A stretch of 64,000 nucleotides of DNA, taken from NCBI RefSeq assembly GCF_011926545.1, contig NZ_JAATIT010000001.1, positions 1,506,469 to 1,570,468 of the forward strand, in the 5' to 3' direction. The DNA is from Sphingopyxis italica (GTDB taxonomy: Bacteria; Pseudomonadota; Alphaproteobacteria; Sphingomonadales; Sphingomonadaceae). Below are positions 1 through 7,157 of the stretch, one piece after another. Position 1 is the stretch's first letter. Each line of letters starts with the position of its first letter. Both the position numbers and the translations under genes were made by a program. The notes under the pieces were generated by a model. The model saw only the letters and a program-made list of their open reading frames with translations, searched no databases and was not told the origin of the DNA.

Positions 1-166
1 CGGATGGCAGCTGATCGCCATTTTCGGCCATATCCAGAAGCTCATGTTCTCGGAGATATTGGCGCGGCCCTATTCGCTGCTCTCGGTGTATATTTCCTAT
101 CCGATCCTGTTGCTGATCATCTACGCATCGGGGTCGTCCAGTCGGCGGAATGACGTGACGGCCTGA
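1..166 (+). CDS. C-terminal end of a membrane protein (partial)
   Basis: The reading frame starting at base 2 is open from the window edge to a TGA at 164-166 and gives about 54 residues. They contain a hydrophobic segment (around LLSVYISYPILLLIIYA) followed by a short basic, serine-rich tail, which fits the last transmembrane helix and cytoplasmic end of an integral membrane protein. The family cannot be named from this fragment. It is followed within 30 bases by the MarR-like gene on the same strand, so the two may be co-transcribed. Confidence 0.5.
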   Translation, partial: GWQLIAIFGHIQKLMFSEILARPYSLLSVYISYPILLLIIYASGSSSRRNDVTA

Positions 167-193
167 TATGTGGCTCCCCAGGGGCATCATCAC

Positions 194-697
194 ATGCAGC
201 CATTTTCGAACCAAGAAATTGCCGAGCTGAAATCGCGGGTCAACCAGATCCACGAGCTGCTCGCGGGCCTCGGCGAAGAATCGCCGTCCGCCGCCACGCG
301 CGGCGCCGAGACCGTCCGCGGCGACGCGCCGGCGGGCGCGGGGCTGCTCGATCAATTGTCGCTCAGCATCCAGATCCGGCGCATTCGCCGCAGCCATTTC
401 GGCACCGCCGAAATGTCGGGGCCGGTCTGGGACATGATGCTCGACCTGATGCTCGCGGGCGCGCACGGCCGCGTGCTCAGCGCCAGCGATCTCGCGACCG
501 GCGCGGGGGTTCCGCTGTCGTCGGGGCTGCGCATGATCGCATCGCTCGAACAGCGCGGGCTGGTGTATCGCTCGATCGACGAACGCGATCGCCGCCGCAC
601 GATCGTGCGTCTGAGCGACGGCGGGGCCGAGCGCATGGCGAGCTATTTCGAAAAGATCGGCGACGTCCGCCAGGCTTTCCCCCCGCTGGCGGCCTAG
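194..697 (+). CDS. MarR-like winged-helix DNA-binding protein
   Basis: The product is 167 residues. Its second half has the pattern of a winged-helix regulator of the MarR type: a helix-turn-helix region (SASDLATGAGVPLSSGLRMI), then LEQRGLVYRSIDERDRRRTI, which matches the wing with its Asp-x-Arg-Arg signature, then a long C-terminal helix. The first 60 residues are low-complexity and probably flexible. I chose the ATG at 194 because AGGGGC lies about 8 bases upstream; a GTG at 170 would add 8 residues. It converges on fliA. Its target and ligand are unknown, and a role in flagellar control is only suggested by position. Confidence 0.7.
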   Translation: MQPFSNQEIAELKSRVNQIHELLAGLGEESPSAATRGAETVRGDAPAGAGLLDQLSLSIQIRRIRRSHFGTAEMSGPVWDMMLDLMLAGAHGRVLSASDLATGAGVPLSSGLRMIASLEQRGLVYRSIDERDRRRTIVRLSDGGAERMASYFEKIGDVRQAFPPLAA

Positions 698-710
698 GGC
701 TCCAACCCTT

Positions 711-757
711 GGGATCGGGTGCGGGGGCGACTGGTCGCGCGCACCGCACCCGGTCCC
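711..757. terminator. Hairpin between convergent MarR-like gene and fliA
   Basis: A 14-bp stem (711-724 pairing with 744-757, one T-G wobble) fills the gap between two convergent stop codons. It has no clear T-run on either side, so it is a hairpin that may help end both transcripts rather than a textbook intrinsic terminator. Confidence 0.5.
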
Positions 758-759
758 TC

Positions 760-1503
760 CTATTCGGTCATTTCTTTCATCATCCGGTCGACCTTGATCA
801 TCGCCTCGCGCTTGATCTGGCAGATGCGCGCCGCGCTGACGTCGAGCGTCAGCCCGATTTCGTGCAGGTTGAGCTCTTCGAAGAAATAGAGCTGGAGTAC
901 CATCTGCTCGCGTTCGGACAGGCGGCCGACGCACTGGCGCAGCGCCCCCATCAGATCCTCCTGCTCGCAGCGTTCGTCGGCGCCGGCATCGTCGTCGGCC
1001 GCGAGAAAGGCGCCGATGTCGGTCAGCTCGTCGAGCGAAGTCGAGCGGCCGTGCGTCGCATTGCGTTCGAGCGCGAAATAATCCTCCGCCGACATGTCGA
1101 AGGCGACCGCCATCTCGGCCGCGGTCGGCGCGCGCATCAACTGCTGTTCGAGCGCGCCGCGCATCGCCTGGATCCGCTTCGCCGCGACCATCGCCGAGCG
1201 GCCGACATCGGCTTCGCGGCGCAGCTGGTCGATCATCGCGCCGCGGATGCGCGTCGTCGCATAGGTGGCAAAGGCGAAGCCGCGCTCCTCATAGTGGCGG
1301 CTCGCCTCAATCAGCGCGATCAGCCCGGTCTGAATCAGGTCGTCGAGCTCGCTCGTCCGCGACACGCGCGAAAAGACCTGCCACGCGATCTTGCGGACTA
1401 GCGGCGCATATTCCTCGACCAGCGCCTCGACGCTTTCGCCATAGCCGCGCGTACCCGGCGCTCGGCCGCTCGCGGCAAATTGCTCGGCGGGCTCAATTCT
1501 CAT
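760..1503 (-). CDS. fliA: Flagellar sigma factor sigma-28 (FliA)
   Basis: The product is 247 residues, the usual size for FliA. It is the RNA polymerase sigma factor for late flagellar genes. Region 2 is seen in SELDDLIQTGLIALIEASR and the following FATYATTRIRGAMIDQLR, and region 4 in LSEREQMVLQLYFFEELNLHEIG with the helix-turn-helix VSAARICQIKREA near the C-terminus. The ATG at 1503 overlaps the end of flhA by 11 bases, so the two are translationally coupled. It belongs to the lytic transglycosylase-flhA-fliA operon behind a sigma-54 promoter. Its likely antagonist, FlgM, is encoded nearby, and matching sigma-28 promoters occur upstream of motA, fliD, fliC and flgM. Confidence 0.96.
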   Translation of the reverse strand: MRIEPAEQFAASGRAPGTRGYGESVEALVEEYAPLVRKIAWQVFSRVSRTSELDDLIQTGLIALIEASRHYEERGFAFATYATTRIRGAMIDQLRREADVGRSAMVAAKRIQAMRGALEQQLMRAPTAAEMAVAFDMSAEDYFALERNATHGRSTSLDELTDIGAFLAADDDAGADERCEQEDLMGALRQCVGRLSEREQMVLQLYFFEELNLHEIGLTLDVSAARICQIKREAMIKVDRMMKEMTE

Positions 1504-3616
1504 GCACTTGGTCCTCCATGGGGGCGTCGAGCCCGGACGCGAGGCGCGGCACTTCGGCGCCGATCGTCGCGACGATTTCGGTCTGCTTGGTCGCCGGAAT
1601 CTCGAGATAGGAGATGACCGCGACATCAGGGAAAGTGGCGCGCACGAGGCGCGAGAGGGCGGAACGGCAGATCGGCGAGGCGACGAGCGCGAAGCTGCGC
1701 GTCTGGAGCAGCAGCGGTTCGACGGCCTGCCCGACCTGCTCGATGATCGTCATCGCCATGCCGTGCTCGAACGGCCATTCGGCGGCGGGATTGGCGCGCA
1801 CCGCCTGGTTGAGCAGCATCTCGATCTCGGGGCTGAAGGTGACGACGGGCAGCGGCATCCGGCTCGGCACGATCGTCTGGACGATCAGCGCGCCGATGCG
1901 TTGGCGCACCGCTTCGACAAGGTCGATTTCGCCGAGCTGCTGCGCTGAGAGCGCGACCATCGCCTCGGCGATCTTGCGGAAATCGCGCAGCGGCACGCGC
2001 TCGACGAGCAGCGATTTGCAAAGGCTCGCGACGCGCGGCAGCGCATAGCCCTGCGGGCTGAGATTCTGCGCGAGCTGCGGATAATGCGTCTTGAGATTGT
2101 CGATCAGCGCCTGCGCATCGTCGATGCCGAACAGCTCGGCGGCCGATCCGACGATGCTGTTGTTGAGGTGCGTCGCGACGACGGTGGCGGGGTCGACGAC
2201 GGTATAGCCGGCCGCGATCGCGTCATTCTGCATCGCCTTCGGGATCCACAGCGCGTCGAGGCCGAAGGTCGGGTCCTTGCATGGCCGGCCGGTGACCTGG
2301 CGCACGAGGTCGCCCGAATCGAGCGCGAGCATTTCGTTGGGGAAGACCTCGTCCTCGCCGACGATCACCCCGGCGACCGAGATGCGATAGACGTTGCCGG
2401 GCAGCGACAGGTCGTCGCTGACCTTCACCGGCGGGATAACGAAGCCCAATTCCTTCGACAATTGGCGGCGAATGCCGGTGATGCGCGTCATCAGCGGCGA
2501 GCCCTTGCGTTCGTCGACGAGGGTGACGAGCGCATAGCCGATCTCGAGCTGGCACGCGCTCGCGTCGCTGACGTCGGCCCATTCGATGAGCGAGGGGTCG
2601 GGCGCGGGCGCGGCGGGCTCAGGCAGGCCGGCGACCGCGGCTTCGGCGCGGCGGAGCTGCCAGCCGATCGCGAAGGAGAGCGCGGCGGCGGGCAGGATCA
2701 GCATCTGCGGCATCGCGGGAACGAGGCCGAGGATGAAGAGGATGCCGCCGACCGCCATCCAGATGACGGGCGAGGAGAATTGGCTGCCGATCTGGCCGCT
2801 GAGGTCGAAGGGCGAGGAGACGCGGGTGACGATCGCGGCGGCGGCGATCGAGAGCAAAAGCGCCGGAATCTGCGCGACGAGCGCGTCGCCGATCGCCAGC
2901 GTGATGTAAGTGCTGCCGGCTTCGGACAGGCTGAGCCCATGGCTGAAGATGCCGAGGATCAGCCCGCCGACGATGTTGACGAACAGGATCAAGAGGCCAG
3001 CGACCGCGTCGCCCTTCACGAATTTCGAGGCGCCGTCCATCGAACCGTAGAAATCGGCTTCGGTGCCGACCTCGACGCGGCGCGCCTTGGCTTCTTCGGG
3101 GGTGAGCAGCCCGGCGTTGAGATCGGCGTCGATCGCCATCTGCTTGCCGGGAAGCGCGTCGAGGGTGAAGCGCGCCGACACTTCGGACACGCGGCCCGCG
3201 CCCTTGGTGATCACGATCAGGTTGATGATCATCAGCACGAAAAAGACGAACAGGCCGACGATATAGTCGCCGCCGATCAGCACCTGGCCGAACGCCTCGA
3301 TGACATGGCCCGCCGCTGCGGTCCCCTCATGCCCGTGGACGAGCACGACACGCGTCGAGGCGACGTTCAATGCGAGGCGGAACAAGGTCGCGAGCAGCAG
3401 CACGGTCGGAAAGGCCGAAAAGTCGAGCGGTTTCGACGCCTGTAGCGCGACCATCAGGATCAACAGGCTGATCATGATGTTGGCGACGAAGCTGATGTCG
3501 AGGATCAGCGGCGAAACCGGGATCACCATCAGCCCGACGACGATCAGCATCCCCGCCGGCAACGCCGAGACGCTGGCGATGCGGCCGATGTTGCGAAGGT
3601 TGAAGCCGGCGGTCAT
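1493..3616 (-). CDS. flhA: Flagellar type III export gate protein FlhA
   Basis: The product is 707 residues, typical for FlhA (FHIPEP family). It forms the nonameric ring of the flagellar export gate in the inner membrane. The N-terminal half has about eight transmembrane helices, starting with LPAGMLIVVGLMVIPVSPLI, and contains the conserved loop region around VSEVSARFTLDALPGKQMAI. The C-terminal half is the soluble cytosolic domain that docks chaperone-substrate complexes. The ATG at 3616 overlaps the stop of the lytic transglycosylase gene as ATGA. The reading frame is open further upstream, but that part lies inside the previous gene and is not flhA. Confidence 0.97.
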   Translation of the reverse strand: MTAGFNLRNIGRIASVSALPAGMLIVVGLMVIPVSPLILDISFVANIMISLLILMVALQASKPLDFSAFPTVLLLATLFRLALNVASTRVVLVHGHEGTAAAGHVIEAFGQVLIGGDYIVGLFVFFVLMIINLIVITKGAGRVSEVSARFTLDALPGKQMAIDADLNAGLLTPEEAKARRVEVGTEADFYGSMDGASKFVKGDAVAGLLILFVNIVGGLILGIFSHGLSLSEAGSTYITLAIGDALVAQIPALLLSIAAAAIVTRVSSPFDLSGQIGSQFSSPVIWMAVGGILFILGLVPAMPQMLILPAAALSFAIGWQLRRAEAAVAGLPEPAAPAPDPSLIEWADVSDASACQLEIGYALVTLVDERKGSPLMTRITGIRRQLSKELGFVIPPVKVSDDLSLPGNVYRISVAGVIVGEDEVFPNEMLALDSGDLVRQVTGRPCKDPTFGLDALWIPKAMQNDAIAAGYTVVDPATVVATHLNNSIVGSAAELFGIDDAQALIDNLKTHYPQLAQNLSPQGYALPRVASLCKSLLVERVPLRDFRKIAEAMVALSAQQLGEIDLVEAVRQRIGALIVQTIVPSRMPLPVVTFSPEIEMLLNQAVRANPAAEWPFEHGMAMTIIEQVGQAVEPLLLQTRSFALVASPICRSALSRLVRATFPDVAVISYLEIPATKQTEIVATIGAEVPRLASGLDAPMEDQVHEN

Positions 3617-4440
3617 GCCGCGCCTCCCGAAAGCGACGCGAGCCGCCGATAGGCATCGGCGGCAAAGCCCATCGAGAGCTTTTTGGGCATAGGCTGAATA
3701 TCCATCATCTGGAGCGGCGGGCGACCCCCGCCGGCGTTCGCCAATCCGCTCGAGCTGCTCGCCTGCGCGTGCCAGCTCGAGGGAGCGAAGGGCTTCATAT
3801 TTTCGATCTTGCCGCCCTCTTCGAGCTTTACGCGAAAGCGTTCGCGGATCTCGGCGAGGCTGCGCATGTTGCCGTCGGCGGCATAGAAGACCGACCGGTT
3901 CGCGGCCGCGGCCTCGGGCATCATCGACGCGCCGGGCTGATCGGGATTGGCCTCGAGTGCCGCGAGGAATTTGGCGGCGCCGCCGCTGCCGAGGAAATGC
4001 GCGAGATAGAGGTCGACGGGCTCGGCGCCGCGGCCGATCCGGCTTTCGAGATAGGCGCGATTGTCGCCGGTCAGCGCGGCGGCCATGTTCGACGCGGCGG
4101 CGGGATCGTCGCGCAGGTCGAAGATCTGCTGGCGGAGCGCGGGGTCGGCGACGCTCAGCCGGCCCGACGCATCGCGGCCGATCGCATCGGCGGCCCAGGC
4201 GAGGCCGTGGTTCGCGCCATGGCGGTCGAGCGTCGCGAGCCAAGTCTGTTTGGTGAATTGATAGAGGCCGCGCGCCGACGAGGTCGACGCCTGGGCGGCG
4301 GGATTATAGCCGCTCTCGACGCGCGCGACGTCGAACAGATAGTCGAAATCAATTCCCGATCGCGCCGACGCGCTCTGCACCGCGTCGAGCACGGGTGCGG
4401 CGATGCGGTTGGCGCTCTGGGGATTGTTGATTGCGTTCAT
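3613..4440 (-). CDS. Flagellar lytic transglycosylase, SLT domain, no signal peptide
   Basis: The product is 275 residues. Residues 25-100 form a soluble-lytic-transglycosylase fold: the catalytic Glu is E42 in ARVESGYNPAAQ, followed by the SARGLYQFTKQTW motif. It should cut peptidoglycan so that the rod can pass through the wall. The first 29 residues have no hydrophobic core, so there is no Sec signal; export through the flagellar type III machine is inferred. It is the first gene of the operon with flhA and fliA. It supplies the muramidase activity missing from the short rod-cap FlgJ at 11323, so this is a split-FlgJ arrangement like alphaproteobacterial SltF systems. Confidence 0.85.
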   Translation of the reverse strand: MNAINNPQSANRIAAPVLDAVQSASARSGIDFDYLFDVARVESGYNPAAQASTSSARGLYQFTKQTWLATLDRHGANHGLAWAADAIGRDASGRLSVADPALRQQIFDLRDDPAAASNMAAALTGDNRAYLESRIGRGAEPVDLYLAHFLGSGGAAKFLAALEANPDQPGASMMPEAAAANRSVFYAADGNMRSLAEIRERFRVKLEEGGKIENMKPFAPSSWHAQASSSSGLANAGGGRPPLQMMDIQPMPKKLSMGFAADAYRRLASLSGGAA

Positions 4441-4472
4441 GGCTTTGGTTCCGCTTGTTCAGCAGACCAAAA

Positions 4473-4487
4473 GCAATCATCGTGCCA
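4473..4487 (-). promoter_or_regulatory. Sigma-54 promoter of the transglycosylase-flhA-fliA operon
   Basis: On the minus strand the sequence reads TGGCACGATGATTGC, a full match to the -24/-12 pattern with GG and GC separated by exactly 10 bases. The predicted start site is near 4461, about 20 bases before the ATG at 4440. It puts fliA, and so the whole late class, under sigma-54 control. Confidence 0.85.
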
Positions 4488-4519
4488 TTTTCCGTGATGG
4501 CGCGTAAATTGTTAGGTTA

Positions 4520-4828
4520 TCAGTAGCTTAAAGCCGCGCCTCGCGGTCGCGTGCCGCGAATGTCGTGGCTCTTGTCAATCCTCTGACGCGTCCAGTTCTT
4601 CAAGATGTTGACGCGGACAGCGGCGGCTTCGAGCTGGTTCAGCGTCTGGCCGATCAGCGCGCGCGCGCGATGTTCGCTACCCGCGGGGACCGCTGCGCCG
4701 CGAAACAGGATCACCGCGGTGGCCAGTTCTTCGGTCGCGGCGACGATCGCGCCGGCATCATGCCCGTCGAGCGCGCCAACAAGCGTGTTGAGCCGCGCCT
4801 GAACCTCTTCCATCTGCGCCAGCATCAT
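4520..4828 (-). CDS. flgN: FlgN-like chaperone for hook-filament junction proteins
   Basis: The product is a 102-residue mostly helical protein whose N-terminal part (MEEVQARLNTLVGALDGHD) and pattern of heptad-like hydrophobics resemble FlgN, the export chaperone for FlgK and FlgL. Sequence evidence alone is weak. The call rests on size, predicted helices and position directly after flgM, with which it shares an ATGA overlap at 4825-4828. FlgM-FlgN pairing is standard in flagellar clusters. Confidence 0.75.
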   Translation of the reverse strand: MMLAQMEEVQARLNTLVGALDGHDAGAIVAATEELATAVILFRGAAVPAGSEHRARALIGQTLNQLEAAAVRVNILKNWTRQRIDKSHDIRGTRPRGAALSY

Positions 4829-5124
4829 TCGGCCCCGCGGCCATGGAAGTCGAGCATCGCGCTCGCGATGATCGCGGGGTGGACACCATAGCTGCCGTTC
4901 GCGATCGCGGTGCGCAGGGAGGCGACGCGCGCAACGTCGACCGGCGGGGCTTGGTCGGCCAGGCTGCTGGCGAGGCGCGTCAGCTTTGCGGCCGGCAGAT
5001 TTTCCTGCGCCGGTTGAAGCTGCGCGGGCGTGCGCATCGCCGCGACATTTTCGCTGGCGACCCGGCGCAACGGGACGGCGCGGCTGGCGGCGCCGACTGG
5101 TCCGATCTTGCTGTCACCCGACAT
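4825..5124 (-). CDS. flgM: Anti-sigma-28 factor FlgM
   Basis: The product is 99 residues. The C-terminal half (VDVARVASLRTAIANGSYGV) carries the FlgM signature in which a valine- and arginine-rich helix precedes IxxGxY. FlgM binds FliA and is exported once the hook is complete. I chose the ATG at 5124 because GGAGG lies 5 bases upstream; the ATG at 5136 overlaps that ribosome-binding site. The gene has its own sigma-28-like promoter (5154-5180) and a small hairpin in its leader, and it is coupled to flgN. Confidence 0.93.
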   Translation of the reverse strand: MSGDSKIGPVGAASRAVPLRRVASENVAAMRTPAQLQPAQENLPAAKLTRLASSLADQAPPVDVARVASLRTAIANGSYGVHPAIIASAMLDFHGRGAE

Positions 5125-5141
5125 AAAAGCCTCCATCCGGT

Positions 5142-5161
5142 GCCGTCAGAAAAGTGACGGC
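5142..5161. repeat. Short inverted repeat in the flgM leader
   Basis: GCCGTCA at 5142-5148 pairs with TGACGGC at 5155-5161 around a 6-base loop. The distal arm coincides with the putative -10 element of the sigma-28 promoter, so it may be an operator, an RNA hairpin, or chance. Confidence 0.4.
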
Positions 5162-5180
5162 GCGGTTCACGAAGGCTTTA
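5154..5180 (-). promoter_or_regulatory. Candidate sigma-28 promoter of flgM-flgN
   Basis: The minus strand reads TAAA, 15 bases, then GCCGTCAC, about 30 bases before the flgM start. The -10 part resembles GCCGTTAC and GCCGTTAA at the other three late promoters in the window but is the weakest match of the four. Confidence 0.55.
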
Positions 5181-5214
5181 ACGGACGGTGTCGGCGGCGA
5201 TTAAGGGCGCTTGC

Positions 5215-5268
5215 CTGAAAAAAACAAAAGAAAGGCCCGGCGCCGTCGGAAAGCCGACAGGCCGGGCC
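5215..5268 (-). terminator. Rho-independent terminator after flgA
   Basis: GGCCCGGC (5234-5241) pairs with GCCGGGCC (5261-5268), with an inner TCGG/CCGA stem. On the minus strand it is followed by a T-rich run (5233 down to 5215). It lies just past the flgA stop and separates flgA from flgM. Confidence 0.9.
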
Positions 5269-5293
5269 AATGAATGGGGTGCGAGGGTGAGGA

Positions 5294-5803
5294 TCAGTTT
5301 TGCAGGATGGCGCGGCCGGGACCGGTGACGGTGGCGCTGAACTTCGACTTTTTGTCGTCGCCGCGCAGCGTGATCGTCTCGCCGACGCGGCCGTCCTCGG
5401 CGGCGATCGCGGCATAGCTGATCGAATAGCTTTGGGCGTCGATCGTGACGCGGACATTGTCGCCGCGGCGGATCACGGGGGCACTCTGCGCGGGGCGGGC
5501 ATAGCCTGCGGCCGCAGGTACGGCATCGACGGGACCCGTCATCGGCACGCGCAGGCGCCAGCCGAGCGGGTCGCAGCGCACTGCGAGCGTGCGCGCGTCG
5601 ATCGCGGTGATCGACGCCTGTTCGGGACAGCGCGCGAGCTTGATGCGGCGATCGATCGGCGTCGCGGTGCGGCCCAAGGCGTTGGCGACCGTTGCGGTCA
5701 GCGCATCGATCGATTGCCAGTCTTCGGTCGCCTGCTGGGCCCCGGCACCATAGGGGGCGGCGATGGCGCAGGCGGCAAGGCCGGCGAGAATTTTGCGGGA
5801 CAA
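5294..5803 (-). CDS. flgA: Flagellar P-ring assembly chaperone FlgA (TTG start)
   Basis: The product is 169 residues with an N-terminal Sec signal peptide (LSRKILAGLAACAIAAPYGAGAQ) and the C-terminal FlgA/SAF-like domain (IRRGDNVRVTIDAQ, then VGETITLRG). It works in the periplasm to help FlgI assemble into the P ring. No ATG fits the signal peptide. A TTG at 5803 lies 9 bases after AAGGAG and is the most likely start; the open frame runs upstream to 6136 but overlaps the promoter region. It is transcribed divergently from flgB, with its own sigma-54 promoter and a strong terminator downstream. Confidence 0.92.
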   Translation of the reverse strand: MSRKILAGLAACAIAAPYGAGAQQATEDWQSIDALTATVANALGRTATPIDRRIKLARCPEQASITAIDARTLAVRCDPLGWRLRVPMTGPVDAVPAAAGYARPAQSAPVIRRGDNVRVTIDAQSYSISYAAIAAEDGRVGETITLRGDDKKSKFSATVTGPGRAILQN

Positions 5804-5860
5804 GGTCGATCTCCTTCGGTCCGGTTGGCTCGCCCGATGATTTGGGTCTCCCGATATTTT

Positions 5861-5875
5861 GCAGGAAGCGTGCCA
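5861..5875 (-). promoter_or_regulatory. Sigma-54 promoter of flgA
   Basis: The minus strand reads TGGCACGCTTCCTGC, with GG and GC separated by 10 bases. The predicted start near 5849 leaves a leader of about 45 bases before the TTG start of flgA. It forms a divergent pair with the flgB promoter 120 bases away. Confidence 0.85.
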
Positions 5876-5996
5876 GTCGCGGTTTGACGCGCGGTTTTGC
5901 TGGAGGGCGCGCGGCATCGTCGGTTTTTTGACGAGGGCAATCGGGTTCCGCCGCACGATCTCAATAACTAACTGAATTATAAGGAAAAAATACTTT

Positions 5997-6012
5997 TGGC
6001 ACGGCCATTGCA
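5997..6012 (+). promoter_or_regulatory. Sigma-54 promoter of the flgBCDEFGHIJKL operon
   Basis: TGGCACGGCCATTGCA has GG at 5998-5999 and GC at 6010-6011, the exact 10-base spacing, and matches the -24 and -12 boxes in full. The 300-base stretch between flgA and flgB holds this site, the divergent flgA promoter, an AT-rich patch (5960-5995) where an activator or IHF could bind, and a leader hairpin (6070-6075 with 6083-6088) directly before the flgB ribosome-binding site. Confidence 0.88.
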
Positions 6013-6103
6013 TCCTGCCTTGGTGTATTTCCGCGCGTCCATGCCAGCTGGCCGGGCCCGGGATGAAAGGCCGCCGCCGGTGGGCGGCAATGGAAGGAAC
6101 GGG

Positions 6104-6445
6104 ATGATGGCATCCGAGAAACTCTTTGGCCTGCATGCGACGGCGCTTCAGCTGCGCAGCCAGCGCATGATGATGCTCGCGTCGAACATCGCGAACGCTG
6201 CGACGCCGAATTACAAGGCGCGCGACATCGACTTCGCCAAGGCGCTCGACCTCGCGCAGCAGGGCGCTTCGACCGAAGGCGCGATTGCATATCGCGTGCC
6301 CGTTCAGGCGTCGCTCGACGGCAATACCGTCGAGATGGCGACCGAGCAGACCGCCTATGCCGAAAACGCGCTCGCCTATCGGTCGAGCCTTTCTTTCCTC
6401 AGCGGCCGTATCAACACGCTGTCGCGCGCGCTGAAGGGCGAATGA
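6104..6445 (+). CDS. flgB: Flagellar basal-body rod protein FlgB
   Basis: The product is 113 residues, the short length expected for this proximal rod protein. It has the rod/hook N-terminal signature LASNIANAATPNYKARDIDF and a C-terminal helix (QTAYAENALAYRSSLSFLSGR). Two adjacent ATGs (6104 and 6107) follow GGAAGGAAC, and either could be used. It is the first gene of a long rod-hook operon and overlaps flgC by 4 bases. Confidence 0.95.
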   Translation: MMASEKLFGLHATALQLRSQRMMMLASNIANAATPNYKARDIDFAKALDLAQQGASTEGAIAYRVPVQASLDGNTVEMATEQTAYAENALAYRSSLSFLSGRINTLSRALKGE

Positions 6446-6849
6446 CGATGAGCAATTTCTCCGTCTTCGACATCAGCGGCCGCGCGATGTCGGCGCAGCT
6501 CGTCCGGCTGAACACCACGGCATCGAACCTCGCCAACGCGGGGACGGTCGCGGGCAGCGAGGCGGGCGCCTTCCGCTCGCTGAAGCCCGTGTTCCGCACC
6601 GTGATGGACGACCACGGCCGCGCGACGGTCCAGATCGATCAGGTCACGACCTCGAAAATGGCGCCGTCGAAACGCCACGACCCCACCAATCCGCTCGCCG
6701 ACGCCGACGGCAATGTCTGGGAAGCCGCGGTCGATAGCGCCGCCGAGCTGGTCGAGATGGTCGAGACCGCGCGCCAGTATCAGAACAATGTCCAGGTCCT
6801 CGAAACCGCGAAGGGCCTGATCAACGAAACCCTCAGGATGGGACAGTAA
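6442..6849 (+). CDS. flgC: Flagellar basal-body rod protein FlgC
   Basis: The product is 135 residues. The N-terminal signature is RLNTTASNLANAGTVAGSEA, and the C-terminal signature VEMVETARQYQNNVQVLETA is typical of FlgC. It builds the proximal rod with FlgB and FlgF. The first ATG shares ATGA with the flgB stop; a second ATG two codons later is also possible. Confidence 0.95.
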   Translation: MTMSNFSVFDISGRAMSAQLVRLNTTASNLANAGTVAGSEAGAFRSLKPVFRTVMDDHGRATVQIDQVTTSKMAPSKRHDPTNPLADADGNVWEAAVDSAAELVEMVETARQYQNNVQVLETAKGLINETLRMGQ

Positions 6850-6850
6850 G

Positions 6851-7153
6851 ATGAGCGTCAACAGCATCACCAACAACAACCCCGTGATCCACCCCAAGGG
6901 CACCAGCCAGCAGATGGATCAGGGTGATTTCCTGCGCCTGATGACCGCGCAGCTGTCGCAGCAGGATCCGTTCAACCCGGTCGATAATCAGCAGATGGTC
7001 GCCCAGATGGCGCAATTCTCGAGCCTCGCCGGGATCAGCGAAACGAACAATGTGCTCGCACAGATTTCGGAGCAGCTCACCGCGCAGACGCAGCTGCTCA
7101 AAGACATCAAGGCCGCCACCCCGGCGCCCGTCCCCACCACCCAGGAAGGATAA
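6851..7153 (+). CDS. flgD: Short hook-capping protein FlgD
   Basis: The product is 100 residues and contains the FlgD N-terminal domain in full, including DFLRLMTAQLSQQDPFNPVDN and QMAQFSSLAGI. FlgD caps the growing hook. Most FlgD proteins are above 200 residues and carry a C-terminal Tudor/Ig-like domain; here the protein ends after a proline-rich tail (ATPAPVPTTQEG) and the next gene starts 4 bases later. The frame shows no sign of a broken second half, so this is a genuinely minimal FlgD. Confidence 0.9.
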   Translation: MSVNSITNNNPVIHPKGTSQQMDQGDFLRLMTAQLSQQDPFNPVDNQQMVAQMAQFSSLAGISETNNVLAQISEQLTAQTQLLKDIKAATPAPVPTTQEG

Positions 7154-7157
7154 GTCC

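Noticed and set aside
2084-3445. A 453-codon plus-strand frame opposite flhA
   Set aside because: flhA on the other strand is unambiguous, and this frame has no domain or ribosome-binding site.
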